Origin: Syntrophus buswellii
Lineage (GTDB): Bacteria > Desulfobacterota > Syntrophia > Syntrophales > Syntrophaceae
DNA: 64,000 bases
Direction of reading: 5' to 3'
Assembly (NCBI RefSeq): GCF_046097065.1
Contig: NZ_CP175563.1
Location: 620,001-684,000 of the forward strand
Part shown: positions 16,404-25,728 of the stretch, one piece after another
How positions within the stretch are numbered: position 1 is the first letter of the stretch
Layout of the letters: every line of letters begins with the position of its first letter
The notes under the pieces: generated by a model
Seen by the model: the letters and a program-made list of their open reading frames with translations, nothing else
Database searches by the model: none
What the model was told of the DNA's origin: nothing
Position numbers and translations under genes: made by a program

Positions 16404-18005
16404 CTACAGTTCCTTGATGTCCTTCTTGAATTTCAACTTCCCTTCTTTAATCAACAAGGCTTTCGTGTTTTCCAGCCAGGTTGTGAAGGTTTCGTTCCGC
16501 TTTGCCTGGAGCAGAATTTTTTTGAAATTTTCCTTCTTGGCTTCATAATCCGCCGTATCAATTTTGCCCCGCTCTTTGAAGGAGACGATCACAAATCCGC
16601 CATTGACCTCAAAGGTGCTCTCCGGCAAGGGGGCTCCCTCTGAGAGTTGATAGAGGGCCAGGGAGAGCTGCTGGTTCGTCCCCAGTTTCGGAATGGCGTC
16701 TCCCGGCTTGAAGAATCCGGTTTCCTCAACGGACATTCTGTTGGCCAGGGCGATCTGGTTCAGAGATTTCCCCTTTTTAAGGCGGCTGAGCATGGCATCC
16801 GCCGTTTTCTTGCACAGGTTGCGGGCTTCCATTTCCGTATATCGATTTTCCACGGCCTGCTCGATGTCCTTCAATTGAGGGACATAAGGAGGTTTCCGGG
16901 AGGCGACCTGGATGACAACGTATCCCTCTTCATTCGACAGGACCTTGCCGAGGTCACCTTTCTGCAGGTCCATGACCATCTGCGGAAAGCCGGCCAGCTT
17001 GTTGAAAGGAGCCGGAATGCCGTCCATGGTAAAGAAATCCGTCGTGACGGTTTTCAGCTTGTTCTGGGTTGCGTAAGCGTCAAAATTTTCCTGCTGGTAG
17101 ATCGTGTCGTGGGCTGTCCTGGCGGCCTCCTCCGCCGCCGCCATTCCGGAAATCTGCATCAGTTCCTGTACGATGCGGGGTTTCACGTCGGATATGGGGG
17201 GGGCTTTTTCTCCTTTTTTTGCAAAATTGGAGGAGTGACGCTCATAGTAATCGGCAATTTCCGCCTCAGAGATCCCGGACGATGCGGCATAATCCCTCCA
17301 CGGGAAGAAAAGCGCCTTGATCTGTATCTGTTCGGGAACTCGGAATTCACTTCCGTGATCTTTCAGATAATCCTCGAGATCCTTCCTCGAAGGCGAAATG
17401 GAGCTTTTATAGCTGGCAGGGCTGAACATCAGATAGTTCAAATTGATCTGCTCATTCTGAAACCGGAAGAAATCGAAAATTTCCTCGTCTGAAACCTTGA
17501 CCGCTTCTGTAATCAGTTGTTCCAGCTTGAAGGCGGACAGCATTTTCTGCTGCTCTGCTTCAAAGACTTCCGGGGTTGTCCTGTTCACACGCAGCATCCG
17601 GTGATACAACGCTTCATCAAAGGCGCCGCCTCGTTGAAAAGCGGGGTAGGCCATAATGAAGCTTCGAACTTCCTCCCCGGTGGCTGCAATGCCCAGTCCG
17701 TCGGCTTTCTCAACGAGGATGGCCTGGCTGATGAGGTTGTTCAACGCCCTCTGTTTGAGGTCAAGCCCTTTCAGAAGTTCATCCGGCAGGTCGTTGCCGT
17801 ACTGCCGGCGATAGAATTCCACGAGTTCGCTGTACTCTTTCTGAACCTGGGCCAGCGCAATTTCCTTCCCGTCGACGATGGCGACGGTTTCGGTCTGCTC
17901 GTTTCCCCTTTGCGTACCGAAATAAAAAATAAAGACAATGACGATCATTCCGAGTAGGAATTTCATCAGCCAGTTTTTGGCATGTTTCCGCATCAGTTCA
18001 AGCAT
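16404..18005 (-). CDS. PpiD-like membrane-anchored periplasmic foldase
   Basis: The 533-residue protein has an N-terminal cytoplasmic stretch and one membrane anchor (about residues 13-32, KFLLGMIVIVFIFYFG). A large periplasmic region begins with a SurA_N-like domain (about 35-185: VAIVDGKEIALAQVQKEYSE) and has a PPIase-like central to C-terminal part. PpiD/SurA-type proteins help outer-membrane and periplasmic proteins fold after SecYEG export. The parvulin motif is weak by eye, so chaperone activity is safer than isomerase activity. It is transcribed divergently from mreB; a TATAAT on the minus strand (18046-18051) may be its -10. Confidence 0.82.
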   Translation of the reverse strand: MLELMRKHAKNWLMKFLLGMIVIVFIFYFGTQRGNEQTETVAIVDGKEIALAQVQKEYSELVEFYRRQYGNDLPDELLKGLDLKQRALNNLISQAILVEKADGLGIAATGEEVRSFIMAYPAFQRGGAFDEALYHRMLRVNRTTPEVFEAEQQKMLSAFKLEQLITEAVKVSDEEIFDFFRFQNEQINLNYLMFSPASYKSSISPSRKDLEDYLKDHGSEFRVPEQIQIKALFFPWRDYAASSGISEAEIADYYERHSSNFAKKGEKAPPISDVKPRIVQELMQISGMAAAEEAARTAHDTIYQQENFDAYATQNKLKTVTTDFFTMDGIPAPFNKLAGFPQMVMDLQKGDLGKVLSNEEGYVVIQVASRKPPYVPQLKDIEQAVENRYTEMEARNLCKKTADAMLSRLKKGKSLNQIALANRMSVEETGFFKPGDAIPKLGTNQQLSLALYQLSEGAPLPESTFEVNGGFVIVSFKERGKIDTADYEAKKENFKKILLQAKRNETFTTWLENTKALLIKEGKLKFKKDIKEL

Positions 18006-18089
18006 TGCTTTCTCCTATGAGGTGGCATCAATCCCTGCCGCTTGTATTATAGTCACCTGTAAAATGCAATATGATTTTGGAAAAATGCA

Positions 18090-18118
18090 TTGATTAGGGC
18101 CATGAAATAAGATATAGG
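18090..18118 (+). promoter_or_regulatory. Putative sigma-70 promoter of the mre operon
   Basis: TTGATT (18090-18095) and TATAGG (18113-18118) are 17 bases apart, about 70 bases upstream of mreB. Four of six bases match at each box. Confidence 0.42.
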
Positions 18119-18188
18119 AAACAGCCTGCAATAAGGGAAGTACGCTCCTTCTTACAGAGAATCCACAGGAATATTAGGAGGAAGGACA

Positions 18189-19226
18189 TTGCTGTTCGAT
18201 TTCATCTTAGGGAAGTTTTCCAACGATCTGGCCATCGACCTGGGAACAGCCAATACGCTTGTTTACGTCAAGAACAAGGGGATTGTTTTGAGTGAACCCT
18301 CCGTTGTTGCTGTTCACAAGGATTCGCGGGGCGTCAAGAAGGTTCTCGCCGTGGGCACCGAGGCCAAGAAGATGCTGGGAAGGACGCCGGGCAACATTGT
18401 GGCGATCCGGCCCATGCGTGAAGGGGTGATCGCCGATTTTGACATTACGGAAGCCATGCTGCGTCATTTTATTCTCAGGGTGCACAACCGCCGGGCCTTG
18501 GTCAGGCCCCGGATCATCGTGTCCATTCCCTCGGGAATTACGCAGGTGGAAAGGCGGGCCGTCCGGGAAACGGTGGAATCAGCGGGCGCTCGTGAAATAT
18601 ATCTCATCGAGGAGCCGATGGCGGCTGCCATCGGTGCGGGGCTGCCTGTTTCAGAGCCCATCAGTTCAATGATCGTTGACATAGGCGGTGGAACGACGGA
18701 AGTCGCTGTCATTTCCCTGGCCGGCATCGTGTATTCTCAGTCCGTCCGGGTGGCGGGTGACAGGATCGATGCGGAAATCGTCAATTTTATCAAGAGAAAA
18801 TACAATCTGCTGATTGGTGAACGGACCGGCGAGATCATCAAGACGACCATCGGCTGCGCATATCCCGAGGATGAAATCCGTACCGTCGACGTAAAGGGAA
18901 GGGATCTGATTTCCGGGATTCCCAAAACGGTGGAAATCAATTCCGACGAGATTCGAGAGGCGATCATGGAACCGATCCGGACGATTGTGGACACCATAAA
19001 GGATGCCTTGGAGAATGCTCCGCCGGAACTGGCCGGAGACATTGTCGACCGGGGAATCGTGCTGACGGGAGGCGGCGCTCTCCTGAGAAAACTTGATGTC
19101 CTGATCCGTGAAGAGACGGGTCTTCCCATCACCATCGCGTCCGATCCCCTGACGACGGTGGCCATCGGTGCCGGTATGGCGCTTGATCAACTGGATGTGC
19201 TGAAGGAAGTTGCAATACAGGCCTGA
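18189..19226 (+). CDS. mreB: Rod-shape determining actin homologue MreB
   Basis: The 345-residue actin-fold ATPase shows phosphate-1 motif DLGTANTLVY (about residues 15-24), phosphate-2 motif VDIGGGTTEVAVIS (about 163-176) and an adenosine motif LTGGGALL near 295. It polymerises under the inner membrane and guides the elongasome. It starts at TTG 18189 behind AGGAGGAAGG. It is first of mreB-mreC-mreD-mrdA-rodA. Confidence 0.97.
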   Translation: MLFDFILGKFSNDLAIDLGTANTLVYVKNKGIVLSEPSVVAVHKDSRGVKKVLAVGTEAKKMLGRTPGNIVAIRPMREGVIADFDITEAMLRHFILRVHNRRALVRPRIIVSIPSGITQVERRAVRETVESAGAREIYLIEEPMAAAIGAGLPVSEPISSMIVDIGGGTTEVAVISLAGIVYSQSVRVAGDRIDAEIVNFIKRKYNLLIGERTGEIIKTTIGCAYPEDEIRTVDVKGRDLISGIPKTVEINSDEIREAIMEPIRTIVDTIKDALENAPPELAGDIVDRGIVLTGGGALLRKLDVLIREETGLPITIASDPLTTVAIGAGMALDQLDVLKEVAIQA

Positions 19227-19288
19227 TTTTCCGATTCATCCACAGCTTTAACCAAGCGTTCCTCCTTCACATAGAGACAATACGCAAC

Positions 19289-20122
19289 ATGCTGTTTTTC
19301 AAGAAACATCGGTCCCTGATCGCAGCAACCATACTCGTTGTGATTTCCTTGGTCATGCTTTCTTACCATGTTGTGAATCCTTCCGTGGAACTGGGTCCTG
19401 TCCGTAAGATCGTTCTGGATCTGGCCGCTACCATGGAACGTGGCGTCAACACCCCCGTTGAAGCTCTTGAAAACATCTGGAAGCGATATCTCTTCCTCAT
19501 CGGGCTCGAAAGGGAAAACAGGCGCCTGGTTCAGCACAACGCGTTGCTGACCCGGCAACTGGTGCAGCATCAGGAAGGTTATCTGGAGGCTCAGAGACTC
19601 AAAAAACTGCTCTCCCTGAGCGATTCGATCAGCTACGAAACGGTTGCGGCATCCGTCACAGGGCGAAACCGGAAATCTCTGCACCAGACGATCATGATCG
19701 ACAAGGGAAGCATCCACGGTATCAAGACGGGAATGCCGGTGGTTGCCGACCGTGGGGTTGTGGGAAGGGTAATAGAGACCTCCGGGCATGTCTCCCGGGT
19801 CCTGCTGATCATCGATGAAAGCAGCAATGTGGATTCGATTATTCAGGGGGGTCGCGGCCAGGGAATTCTTTCGGGCGACGGAAGCAGCCGCTGCTTTCTC
19901 AAATATGTCCCGAAAATGGAAGAAGTCCGTTTGGGAGATGCCGTCATTACCTCCGGGATCTGCGGCGTATTCCCGAAATCGTGGCTGCTTGGAACGGTTT
20001 CCAGGGTTGCCAGGGGAGAAAGCGGCCTCTTTCAGACCGTGGAGGTGCTGCCCTCCGTGAATTTTGCAAAGATCGAGGAAGTCCTCGTCCTCACATCACC
20101 CAAAAAGGGGAGGAACGATTGA
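19289..20122 (+). CDS. mreC: Rod-shape determining protein MreC
   Basis: The 277-residue protein has one N-terminal membrane helix (about residues 9-30). A coiled-coil stretch (about 70-110) leads into a periplasmic beta-barrel domain with the conserved MPVVADRGVVGRV segment. It is the scaffold of the elongasome linking MreB, MreD and PBP2. Its stop codon overlaps the TTG start of mreD. It lies 62 bases after mreB. Confidence 0.93.
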   Translation: MLFFKKHRSLIAATILVVISLVMLSYHVVNPSVELGPVRKIVLDLAATMERGVNTPVEALENIWKRYLFLIGLERENRRLVQHNALLTRQLVQHQEGYLEAQRLKKLLSLSDSISYETVAASVTGRNRKSLHQTIMIDKGSIHGIKTGMPVVADRGVVGRVIETSGHVSRVLLIIDESSNVDSIIQGGRGQGILSGDGSSRCFLKYVPKMEEVRLGDAVITSGICGVFPKSWLLGTVSRVARGESGLFQTVEVLPSVNFAKIEEVLVLTSPKKGRND

Positions 20123-20640
20123 TTCACTACCTCCTTTTGCCATTTTTTTCATTTTTATTTATTGTCCTGCAAACAACCGTTTTCGAACTGCTCTTTCTCA
20201 ACCTGGTCAGTGTCGAGATTTCCCTCATTCTGGTGATTTATGCCGGATTCCATATGGACGTCCTGAAAGGGGGGCTGTTGAGTTTTGCCCTGGGGTTTTT
20301 CCTGGACGTCATCACAGGGACGATCGTCGGTCTGCATATTATCCTCTACCTGTCGATCTTCTTTATCTCGATGCTGGTGTCGCTGAGGGTCTATGCGGAA
20401 AGGGCATTATTCATCCTGTCCTACGTGTTCGCCTGCGCCCTTTTCGAATGCGGGGTGGTGCTGCTGTTTTACAAGCATATCCAGGGCCTGGATTTATTCC
20501 ACAAATTTGACACCGTTTTCCTTCCGCAGATCCTGGTGGTCACCCTCGTGAGTCCGGTATGCTTTAACTCGTTCCGGCGCTTTGGAGACATATTGAATGT
20601 TCGGGTTGAAAGGTCGAATAAAAGGTCACGAAATCGCTGA
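20119..20640 (+). CDS. mreD: Rod-shape determining membrane protein MreD
   Basis: The 173-residue protein is very hydrophobic, with five to six membrane segments, as expected of MreD in the elongasome. The best start is TTG 20119, overlapping the mreC stop and preceded by GGGGAGG. The frame is open further upstream but only within mreC. It overlaps mrdA by 44 bases. Confidence 0.85.
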   Translation: MIHYLLLPFFSFLFIVLQTTVFELLFLNLVSVEISLILVIYAGFHMDVLKGGLLSFALGFFLDVITGTIVGLHIILYLSIFFISMLVSLRVYAERALFILSYVFACALFECGVVLLFYKHIQGLDLFHKFDTVFLPQILVVTLVSPVCFNSFRRFGDILNVRVERSNKRSRNR

Positions 20641-22540
20641 TTATCGGCAGCGGTTCAGGCTGATTTTCGCCATTGTGCTGATTGCCATGTCCCTTCTCAT
20701 TCTGAGGCTGTGGTACCTTCAGGTGATCAAGGGATCGGAGCTACGGCAGCGCTCGGAAAGCAACAGCGTGAGACTTCGCAAGATCAATCCCCTGCGGGGG
20801 ATGATCCTGGACAAGGGCGGTCATGTCCTCGTCGATAACCAGACATCCTTCGATCTGGTTTATATCCCCAATCGTCCGGAAGACAAGAAGCAGGTGATTT
20901 CCAAGCTTACCGAGCTCTATGCGTCACGATCGTGGAAGATCCCGGATGAGTTTTCCTCGATTGCAAAGGCCCATCCTTTTATACCTTCAAAAATTGACAG
21001 AAACATCAGCCGGGAGAAACTAGCCCTGATCGAAACCCATTCTCTGGAGCTGCCGGGTGTAGCGATTGAGGTTGTGCCCATCCGGAAATACGTGGCCGGA
21101 GAGATGATTGCGCACATTGTGGGGTATGTAAGTGAGGTCAGCCAGGATGAACTGGAACGGTCCAAGGGGGCTCGCAGCCCGGGCGACATGGTGGGCAAGA
21201 CCGGTATAGAACGGTATTACGATGCCTACCTCCGGGGGAAAAACGGGGCGGAACAGGTTGAAGTGAATGCTCTCGGCAAGGCCGTTCGAAGCTTGGGAAG
21301 GATCAATCCTGTAGCTGGCTGCAATCTTGTCCTCACCATTGACGCCTATCTTCAGGAGGTCGCCTGGAAGGCGATGGCCGGAAAGTCGGGTGCGGTTGTG
21401 GCGATGGATCCCCGTGACGGTTCCATCTATGCCATGGTGAGTTCACCCGGGTTCGACCCCAACCTGTTCAACGGGGGGATTTCAACGGAGAACTGGAACA
21501 TGCTCTCACGCGACCCGCTGCACCCCATGGAGCAGCGGGCGATATCGGGACAGTATCCGCCCGGCTCGACCTATAAGCTGATTGTTGCGGCAGCCGCGCT
21601 GGAGGAGGGGCTGATTTCACCGGAAAGCTCGATTCTCTGCACCGGCTCCTTCGATTTCGGAACCCGTTCCTATCGTTGCTGGCAGAAACACGGGCATGGG
21701 ATGGTGGACCTTCACCGGGCCATTGTTGAATCCTGTGACGTGTATTTTTATGTGCTGGGGAAAAAGCTCGGGGTGGACAGGATTGCCTGGTATGCAAAAA
21801 AGTTCGGCTTCGGCGCCGTTACCGGGATCGACCTGCCCCGGGAAAAGGCTGGAGTGATTCCCACCAGTGAATGGAAGCTTGCCAGATTCAAGAAGCCGTG
21901 GCAGGCGGGGGAGACCATTTCGGTGTCCATCGGACAGGGCTTCAACTCCGTGACGCCTCTCCAGTTGGCCGTGGCCTACAGTGCCTTGGCCAATGGCGGA
22001 ACGGTTTACCGGCCGCAGATCGTCAAAAAAATCGAGGCAACCGATGGACGATTGATCAAGGGCATGAAGCCGGAAAAGCAGGAAACCGTTCCCATGAGCA
22101 GCAAAACAACTGCACTGTTGAAGCAGGGGCTGTGGGGGGTTGTCAACGAACCGCGCGGGACCGGCGGCGCACTGCGACGTGCGGAAATGGACGTTTGCGG
22201 CAAAACCGGGACGGCCCAGGTTGTCGGACTGCCGGCCAGCGAAAAGGCCCGACGGGCCATGCAATCCGCAAGGATTTACCAGGACCACGCCCTGTTCACC
22301 TGCTTCGCGCCCTGCCGCAATCCGGAGATCACCGTAGCGGTCATTGTCGAGCATGGCGGCCACGGGGGATCGGCGGCGGCGCCCGTTGCCCGGAAAGTGA
22401 TCGATGCCTATTACAAGAAAAAGAAATACGGCGATAAGATGCCTGCGGAGGAAGAGGAGAAACTGGAGGAGGCATCCCGGAATCGCTCGACATCGGGAGA
22501 GGGGAGAAGGAGACGCGCCAGTGGGAATCAGGATGAATGA
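20597..22540 (+). CDS. mrdA: Penicillin-binding protein 2 (peptidoglycan transpeptidase)
   Basis: The 647-residue class B PBP has a membrane anchor at about residues 22-42 and a dimerisation/pedestal domain with the RG-x-I-L-D motif (RGMILDKGG). The transpeptidase domain carries catalytic S324-T-Y-K327, SCD as the SxN-type motif, and K536-TG. It cross-links peptidoglycan during side-wall elongation with RodA. The tail after about 600 is highly charged and low in complexity. Confidence 0.95.
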   Translation: MFGLKGRIKGHEIADYRQRFRLIFAIVLIAMSLLILRLWYLQVIKGSELRQRSESNSVRLRKINPLRGMILDKGGHVLVDNQTSFDLVYIPNRPEDKKQVISKLTELYASRSWKIPDEFSSIAKAHPFIPSKIDRNISREKLALIETHSLELPGVAIEVVPIRKYVAGEMIAHIVGYVSEVSQDELERSKGARSPGDMVGKTGIERYYDAYLRGKNGAEQVEVNALGKAVRSLGRINPVAGCNLVLTIDAYLQEVAWKAMAGKSGAVVAMDPRDGSIYAMVSSPGFDPNLFNGGISTENWNMLSRDPLHPMEQRAISGQYPPGSTYKLIVAAAALEEGLISPESSILCTGSFDFGTRSYRCWQKHGHGMVDLHRAIVESCDVYFYVLGKKLGVDRIAWYAKKFGFGAVTGIDLPREKAGVIPTSEWKLARFKKPWQAGETISVSIGQGFNSVTPLQLAVAYSALANGGTVYRPQIVKKIEATDGRLIKGMKPEKQETVPMSSKTTALLKQGLWGVVNEPRGTGGALRRAEMDVCGKTGTAQVVGLPASEKARRAMQSARIYQDHALFTCFAPCRNPEITVAVIVEHGGHGGSAAAPVARKVIDAYYKKKKYGDKMPAEEEEKLEEASRNRSTSGEGRRRRASGNQDE

Positions 22541-22579
22541 TGAGGCCTTCGAAGAGCCGATCTTCGCGGAGGCTGACCG

Positions 22580-23689
22580 ATGAGGTTTGACAGACGCCTT
22601 ATTCTGAACTTTGACTGGACGTTGCTCATTCTCGTTCTCATTCTCTGCACCATCGGGGTGTTGAATATTTTCAGCGCCAGCTACTCCTTTGCAGGCGCAA
22701 AGGCGAATCCCTTTTATATCAGACAGCTTCAGTGGGTGCTCATCGGCATTTTCTGCATGAGCATCGCCTTTTGCATCGATTACCGGTTCATCTGCCAGTA
22801 TGCTTATGTTCTCCACGGAATAGCGATTTTCTGCCTGGTTATCGTGTTCTTCTACGGCTTTGCAACGCATGGCTCGCAGCGCTGGATTTCTCTGGGCAGC
22901 TTTTCGCTGCAACCCTCTGAATTGGTAAAATTGACCCTGATCCTGGCCCTGGCGAAATATTTTGATGAGCACAAGCTGGAGCAGGGGTATTATCTACGGG
23001 AACTGTGGATTCCCTTTTTGCTTCTTCTTGTGCCCTTTCTCATGATTTTGGAGCAGCCCGATCTGGGAACGGGGCTCATTCTGCTTTTCGTCTCGGCATC
23101 CATGTTTCTGTTTGTGGGAATACGCCTGAAGTCTCTGCTGTATGTTCTGACGCTGGCTGTTTTCATGATGCCGGTGGGCTGGTTTTTCATGAAGGAGTAT
23201 CAGCGGGAGAGGGTTTTGACGTTCCTGAATCCTGAGCGCGATCCTCTGGGGTCCGGTTATCATATCATCCAGTCCATGATCGCCATCGGCTCCGGGGGGA
23301 TTCTGGGCAAGGGGTTTCTGAAAGGGACGCAGACACAGCTTCAGTTCCTTCCCGAACAGCAGACGGACTTTGTCTTTTCCGTATTCGCTGAGGAATGGGG
23401 CTTCCTGGGGGGCGGGATTCTCATTCTCCTTTTTACCTCCCTGGTCCTCTGGAGCTTGAAAATAGCCCTCCATTCCCGGGATTTTCTGGGAACTCTGATC
23501 GCTTTCGGACTGGCCTCGCTTCTGTTCTGGGAAGTCTTCATCAATACCGGAATGGTTTTGGGGATGATGCCGGTTGTCGGCATCCCCCTGCCTTTCCTCA
23601 GCTATGGGGGCTCTGCCGTTGTTTCGCTCCTTACGTGCATCGGGCTGCTCTTGAACGTCAGTATGCGGAGATATATTCTTCAGCCTTGA
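22580..23689 (+). CDS. rodA: Peptidoglycan glycosyltransferase RodA (SEDS)
   Basis: The 369-residue SEDS-family protein has about ten membrane helices. Conserved blocks include HGSQRWISLGSFSLQPSELVK (about residues 96-116), LEQPDLGT and PLPFLSYGGSAVV near the C-terminus. It polymerises glycan strands together with PBP2, encoded 39 bases upstream. It is the last gene of the rod-shape operon. Confidence 0.96.
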   Translation: MRFDRRLILNFDWTLLILVLILCTIGVLNIFSASYSFAGAKANPFYIRQLQWVLIGIFCMSIAFCIDYRFICQYAYVLHGIAIFCLVIVFFYGFATHGSQRWISLGSFSLQPSELVKLTLILALAKYFDEHKLEQGYYLRELWIPFLLLLVPFLMILEQPDLGTGLILLFVSASMFLFVGIRLKSLLYVLTLAVFMMPVGWFFMKEYQRERVLTFLNPERDPLGSGYHIIQSMIAIGSGGILGKGFLKGTQTQLQFLPEQQTDFVFSVFAEEWGFLGGGILILLFTSLVLWSLKIALHSRDFLGTLIAFGLASLLFWEVFINTGMVLGMMPVVGIPLPFLSYGGSAVVSLLTCIGLLLNVSMRRYILQP

Positions 23690-24146
23690 GAAGCAAATCG
23701 GCGCAAAACCGTTTTTTCAACCTCCGTGCTCCTCTCCGATGCCGCAGGGAAATAAATGGCTATTTTGAAGCTGAAATGTGGACGCAGGTGATATCATCAG
23801 GTTGCGGTCAATGTTATTCGAAACCGATGATATGCTCGTGATGGCACGTCATTTAAAGGACGTTATTTCTATCCAAAAGTTCTTGACATTCTATTTTAGT
23901 TATGGTTAATGCAAACACGCCTGCCGACTGATAATATTTGGAGTTAATGAACACATGGGTTTTGCTTTTTTCCATATGAAGCAGTTTTCTGATCGAGCAA
24001 AGAAAGGTCGCACGGAAGTCGCTGTTTTGTTATGTCCCAACCGGATGGACAGGGGTTAGTGTTCATTCGGTTTTTTTTATCAATTTTTTTCATGGCCGTG
24101 AAACAAGATTAACAGAAGTTGAATTTTAGATAGAGAGGGATGCGTC
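23690..24146 (+). promoter_or_regulatory. 457-base gap before the ATP synthase operon, with a possible promoter
   Basis: No gene was seen. TTGACA at 23883-23888 is followed after 16 bases by GTTAAT (23905-23910), a plausible promoter for the atp operon with a leader of about 230 bases. A long T-rich stretch at about 24070-24090 precedes the atpF' ribosome-binding site GAGAGGGA. Confidence 0.4.
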
Positions 24147-24578
24147 ATGACAATCGGTCTCGATTATACGTTTTGGATACAACTTGTGAACTTTCTTTTG
24201 CTGATATTTATTCTGAATATCGTGCTTTATAAGCCGGTTATGGGGATTCTTGAGAAGAGGAAGGGGCAGATCGAGGGAGCGGAACAGGAAATCCGGGATT
24301 TGAATCTTACGATTGAGCAGAAAGAAGCCCGTTACGAAGAAAAGCTGCGTCTGGCGAAAAACGATGCCCTGGAACAGAAGAAGGAGATCGTCCGGCAGGG
24401 GTCCGATGAGGCCAAAGGCGTTCTTGACGCTGCACGTGCGGAAATTCCCAAGATGGTTGAGCAGTTTGAAGCGAAAGTATCGAAGGAAGTCAATGAAGCA
24501 AGACGTATTCTGCGTGAGCAGTCGGAAAATATAGCAACGGAAATTGCCGAAAAAGTGATGGGAAGGAGTATCAAATGA
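24147..24578 (+). CDS. atpF: ATP synthase b-type subunit (b')
   Basis: The 143-residue protein has one N-terminal membrane helix (about residues 8-28) and a long charged alpha-helix that would form half of the peripheral stalk. It is shorter than the neighbouring b subunit and lacks a signal-like leader, matching the b' of operons with two different b genes. It overlaps the next gene by four bases. Upstream atpI, atpB and atpE genes are absent here. Confidence 0.88.
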   Translation: MTIGLDYTFWIQLVNFLLLIFILNIVLYKPVMGILEKRKGQIEGAEQEIRDLNLTIEQKEARYEEKLRLAKNDALEQKKEIVRQGSDEAKGVLDAARAEIPKMVEQFEAKVSKEVNEARRILREQSENIATEIAEKVMGRSIK

Positions 24579-25183
24579 GAGGGTTTACGCGGTTGCATTG
24601 CCCTAAGGATGGTTTCTGGCTGATCCCGGCTTTCCTCCTTTTCGTTGTCCTGGTGCCATCGGCCGTGATGGCCTCGGGAGGCGGGGAACACGGTGGTGAG
24701 GGGCCAGACTGGGTCAACTTCGGATGGCGGGTCTTTAATTTCCTCGCTCTGGTCGGGCTTCTCTGGTGGCTCTTGGCTGGCAAAATTAAGAGTTTCTTCG
24801 GCGGAAGACGGGAAGAAATAAAAACGGTGCTGGAAGAGGCAAGACTGGCCAAGGAAGAGGCTCAGCGGAAGTTTGAGGAATATTCGGCAAAGCTGGACAA
24901 GGCGACCGGCGAAATCGAAGGTCTTTATGAGATGATCAAATCCCAGGGATTGGCCGAAAAGGAAAGAATGCTGGAGGACGCGAAGAAAGCTGCCGAGAAG
25001 ATGAAGGAAGACACTCAGGCGCGAATCGAACAGGAGTACAAGAAGGCCAGCAGCAAGTTAAGAGTGGAGGCCGTTCAGTTGTCCGTCCAGATGGCTGAAG
25101 ATATTCTGAAGCGGTCCATAACTCCGGAAGATCATGAAAGCATGGTTAAAGATTACTTGGATAAGGTGGTGAGAAAACATTGA
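24575..25183 (+). CDS. atpF: ATP synthase subunit b
   Basis: The 202-residue protein has a signal-like hydrophobic leader (about 14-33, ending AVMAS), a membrane helix (about 47-68, FNFLALVGLLWWLL) and a long amphipathic stalk helix. It pairs with b' to hold the F1 stator. A processed leader before the membrane helix is typical of deltaproteobacterial b subunits. Start and end both overlap neighbours by four bases. Confidence 0.9.
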   Translation: MRGFTRLHCPKDGFWLIPAFLLFVVLVPSAVMASGGGEHGGEGPDWVNFGWRVFNFLALVGLLWWLLAGKIKSFFGGRREEIKTVLEEARLAKEEAQRKFEEYSAKLDKATGEIEGLYEMIKSQGLAEKERMLEDAKKAAEKMKEDTQARIEQEYKKASSKLRVEAVQLSVQMAEDILKRSITPEDHESMVKDYLDKVVRKH

Positions 25184-25725
25184 TCAACAGCGGTATTGCA
25201 AAGCGATATGCCAGGGCGTTCTTTGACATTGCCGGCGAGGACAAGCTTTACGAACAGTACTATGGTGAGTTAAGCAGCTTCGCGCGGATCGTTAAGGAAG
25301 ACAAAAATCTGAAAGAGTTTCTCGCAAATCCGGTCTTTGGTCAGGCAGAGAAGAAGGCTGTTGTGGAAGCGATCCTTCAGAAGATAAAGATGTCTGCAAT
25401 GACGTCGAACTTTTTGAAATTGCTCGTGGACAAGAAGAGAATAGGTATGCTTGCCGAGATTGCGGATTACTACCGTGAACTCATGGATGACGTCTTGAAG
25501 AGAGTTCGGGTCAGTGTGAAGACGGCCTTTCCTTTGAAGGAAGAAGCAACAACGGAGATCAAGAAGGGTCTCGAGCAGATGACCGGGAAGCAGACAGAGG
25601 TTACCATTGAGGAAGATCGTTCCCTGCTCGGTGGAATTGTCATTCGGGTTGGGGATACACTCTACGATGGAAGCATGAAGACTCAATTGAACAATATAAG
25701 GAATCTCTTGGGGGAGGCAGTATAA
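25180..25725 (+). CDS. atpH: ATP synthase subunit delta
   Basis: The 181-residue OSCP/delta protein has a helical N-terminal domain (AKRYARAFFDIA) and the C-terminal signature LLGGIVIRVGDTLYDGS. It caps F1 and binds the b stalk. It starts at TTG 25180 overlapping the b stop and ends 3 bases before atpA. Confidence 0.93.
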   Translation: MINSGIAKRYARAFFDIAGEDKLYEQYYGELSSFARIVKEDKNLKEFLANPVFGQAEKKAVVEAILQKIKMSAMTSNFLKLLVDKKRIGMLAEIADYYRELMDDVLKRVRVSVKTAFPLKEEATTEIKKGLEQMTGKQTEVTIEEDRSLLGGIVIRVGDTLYDGSMKTQLNNIRNLLGEAV

Positions 25726-25728
25726 ACC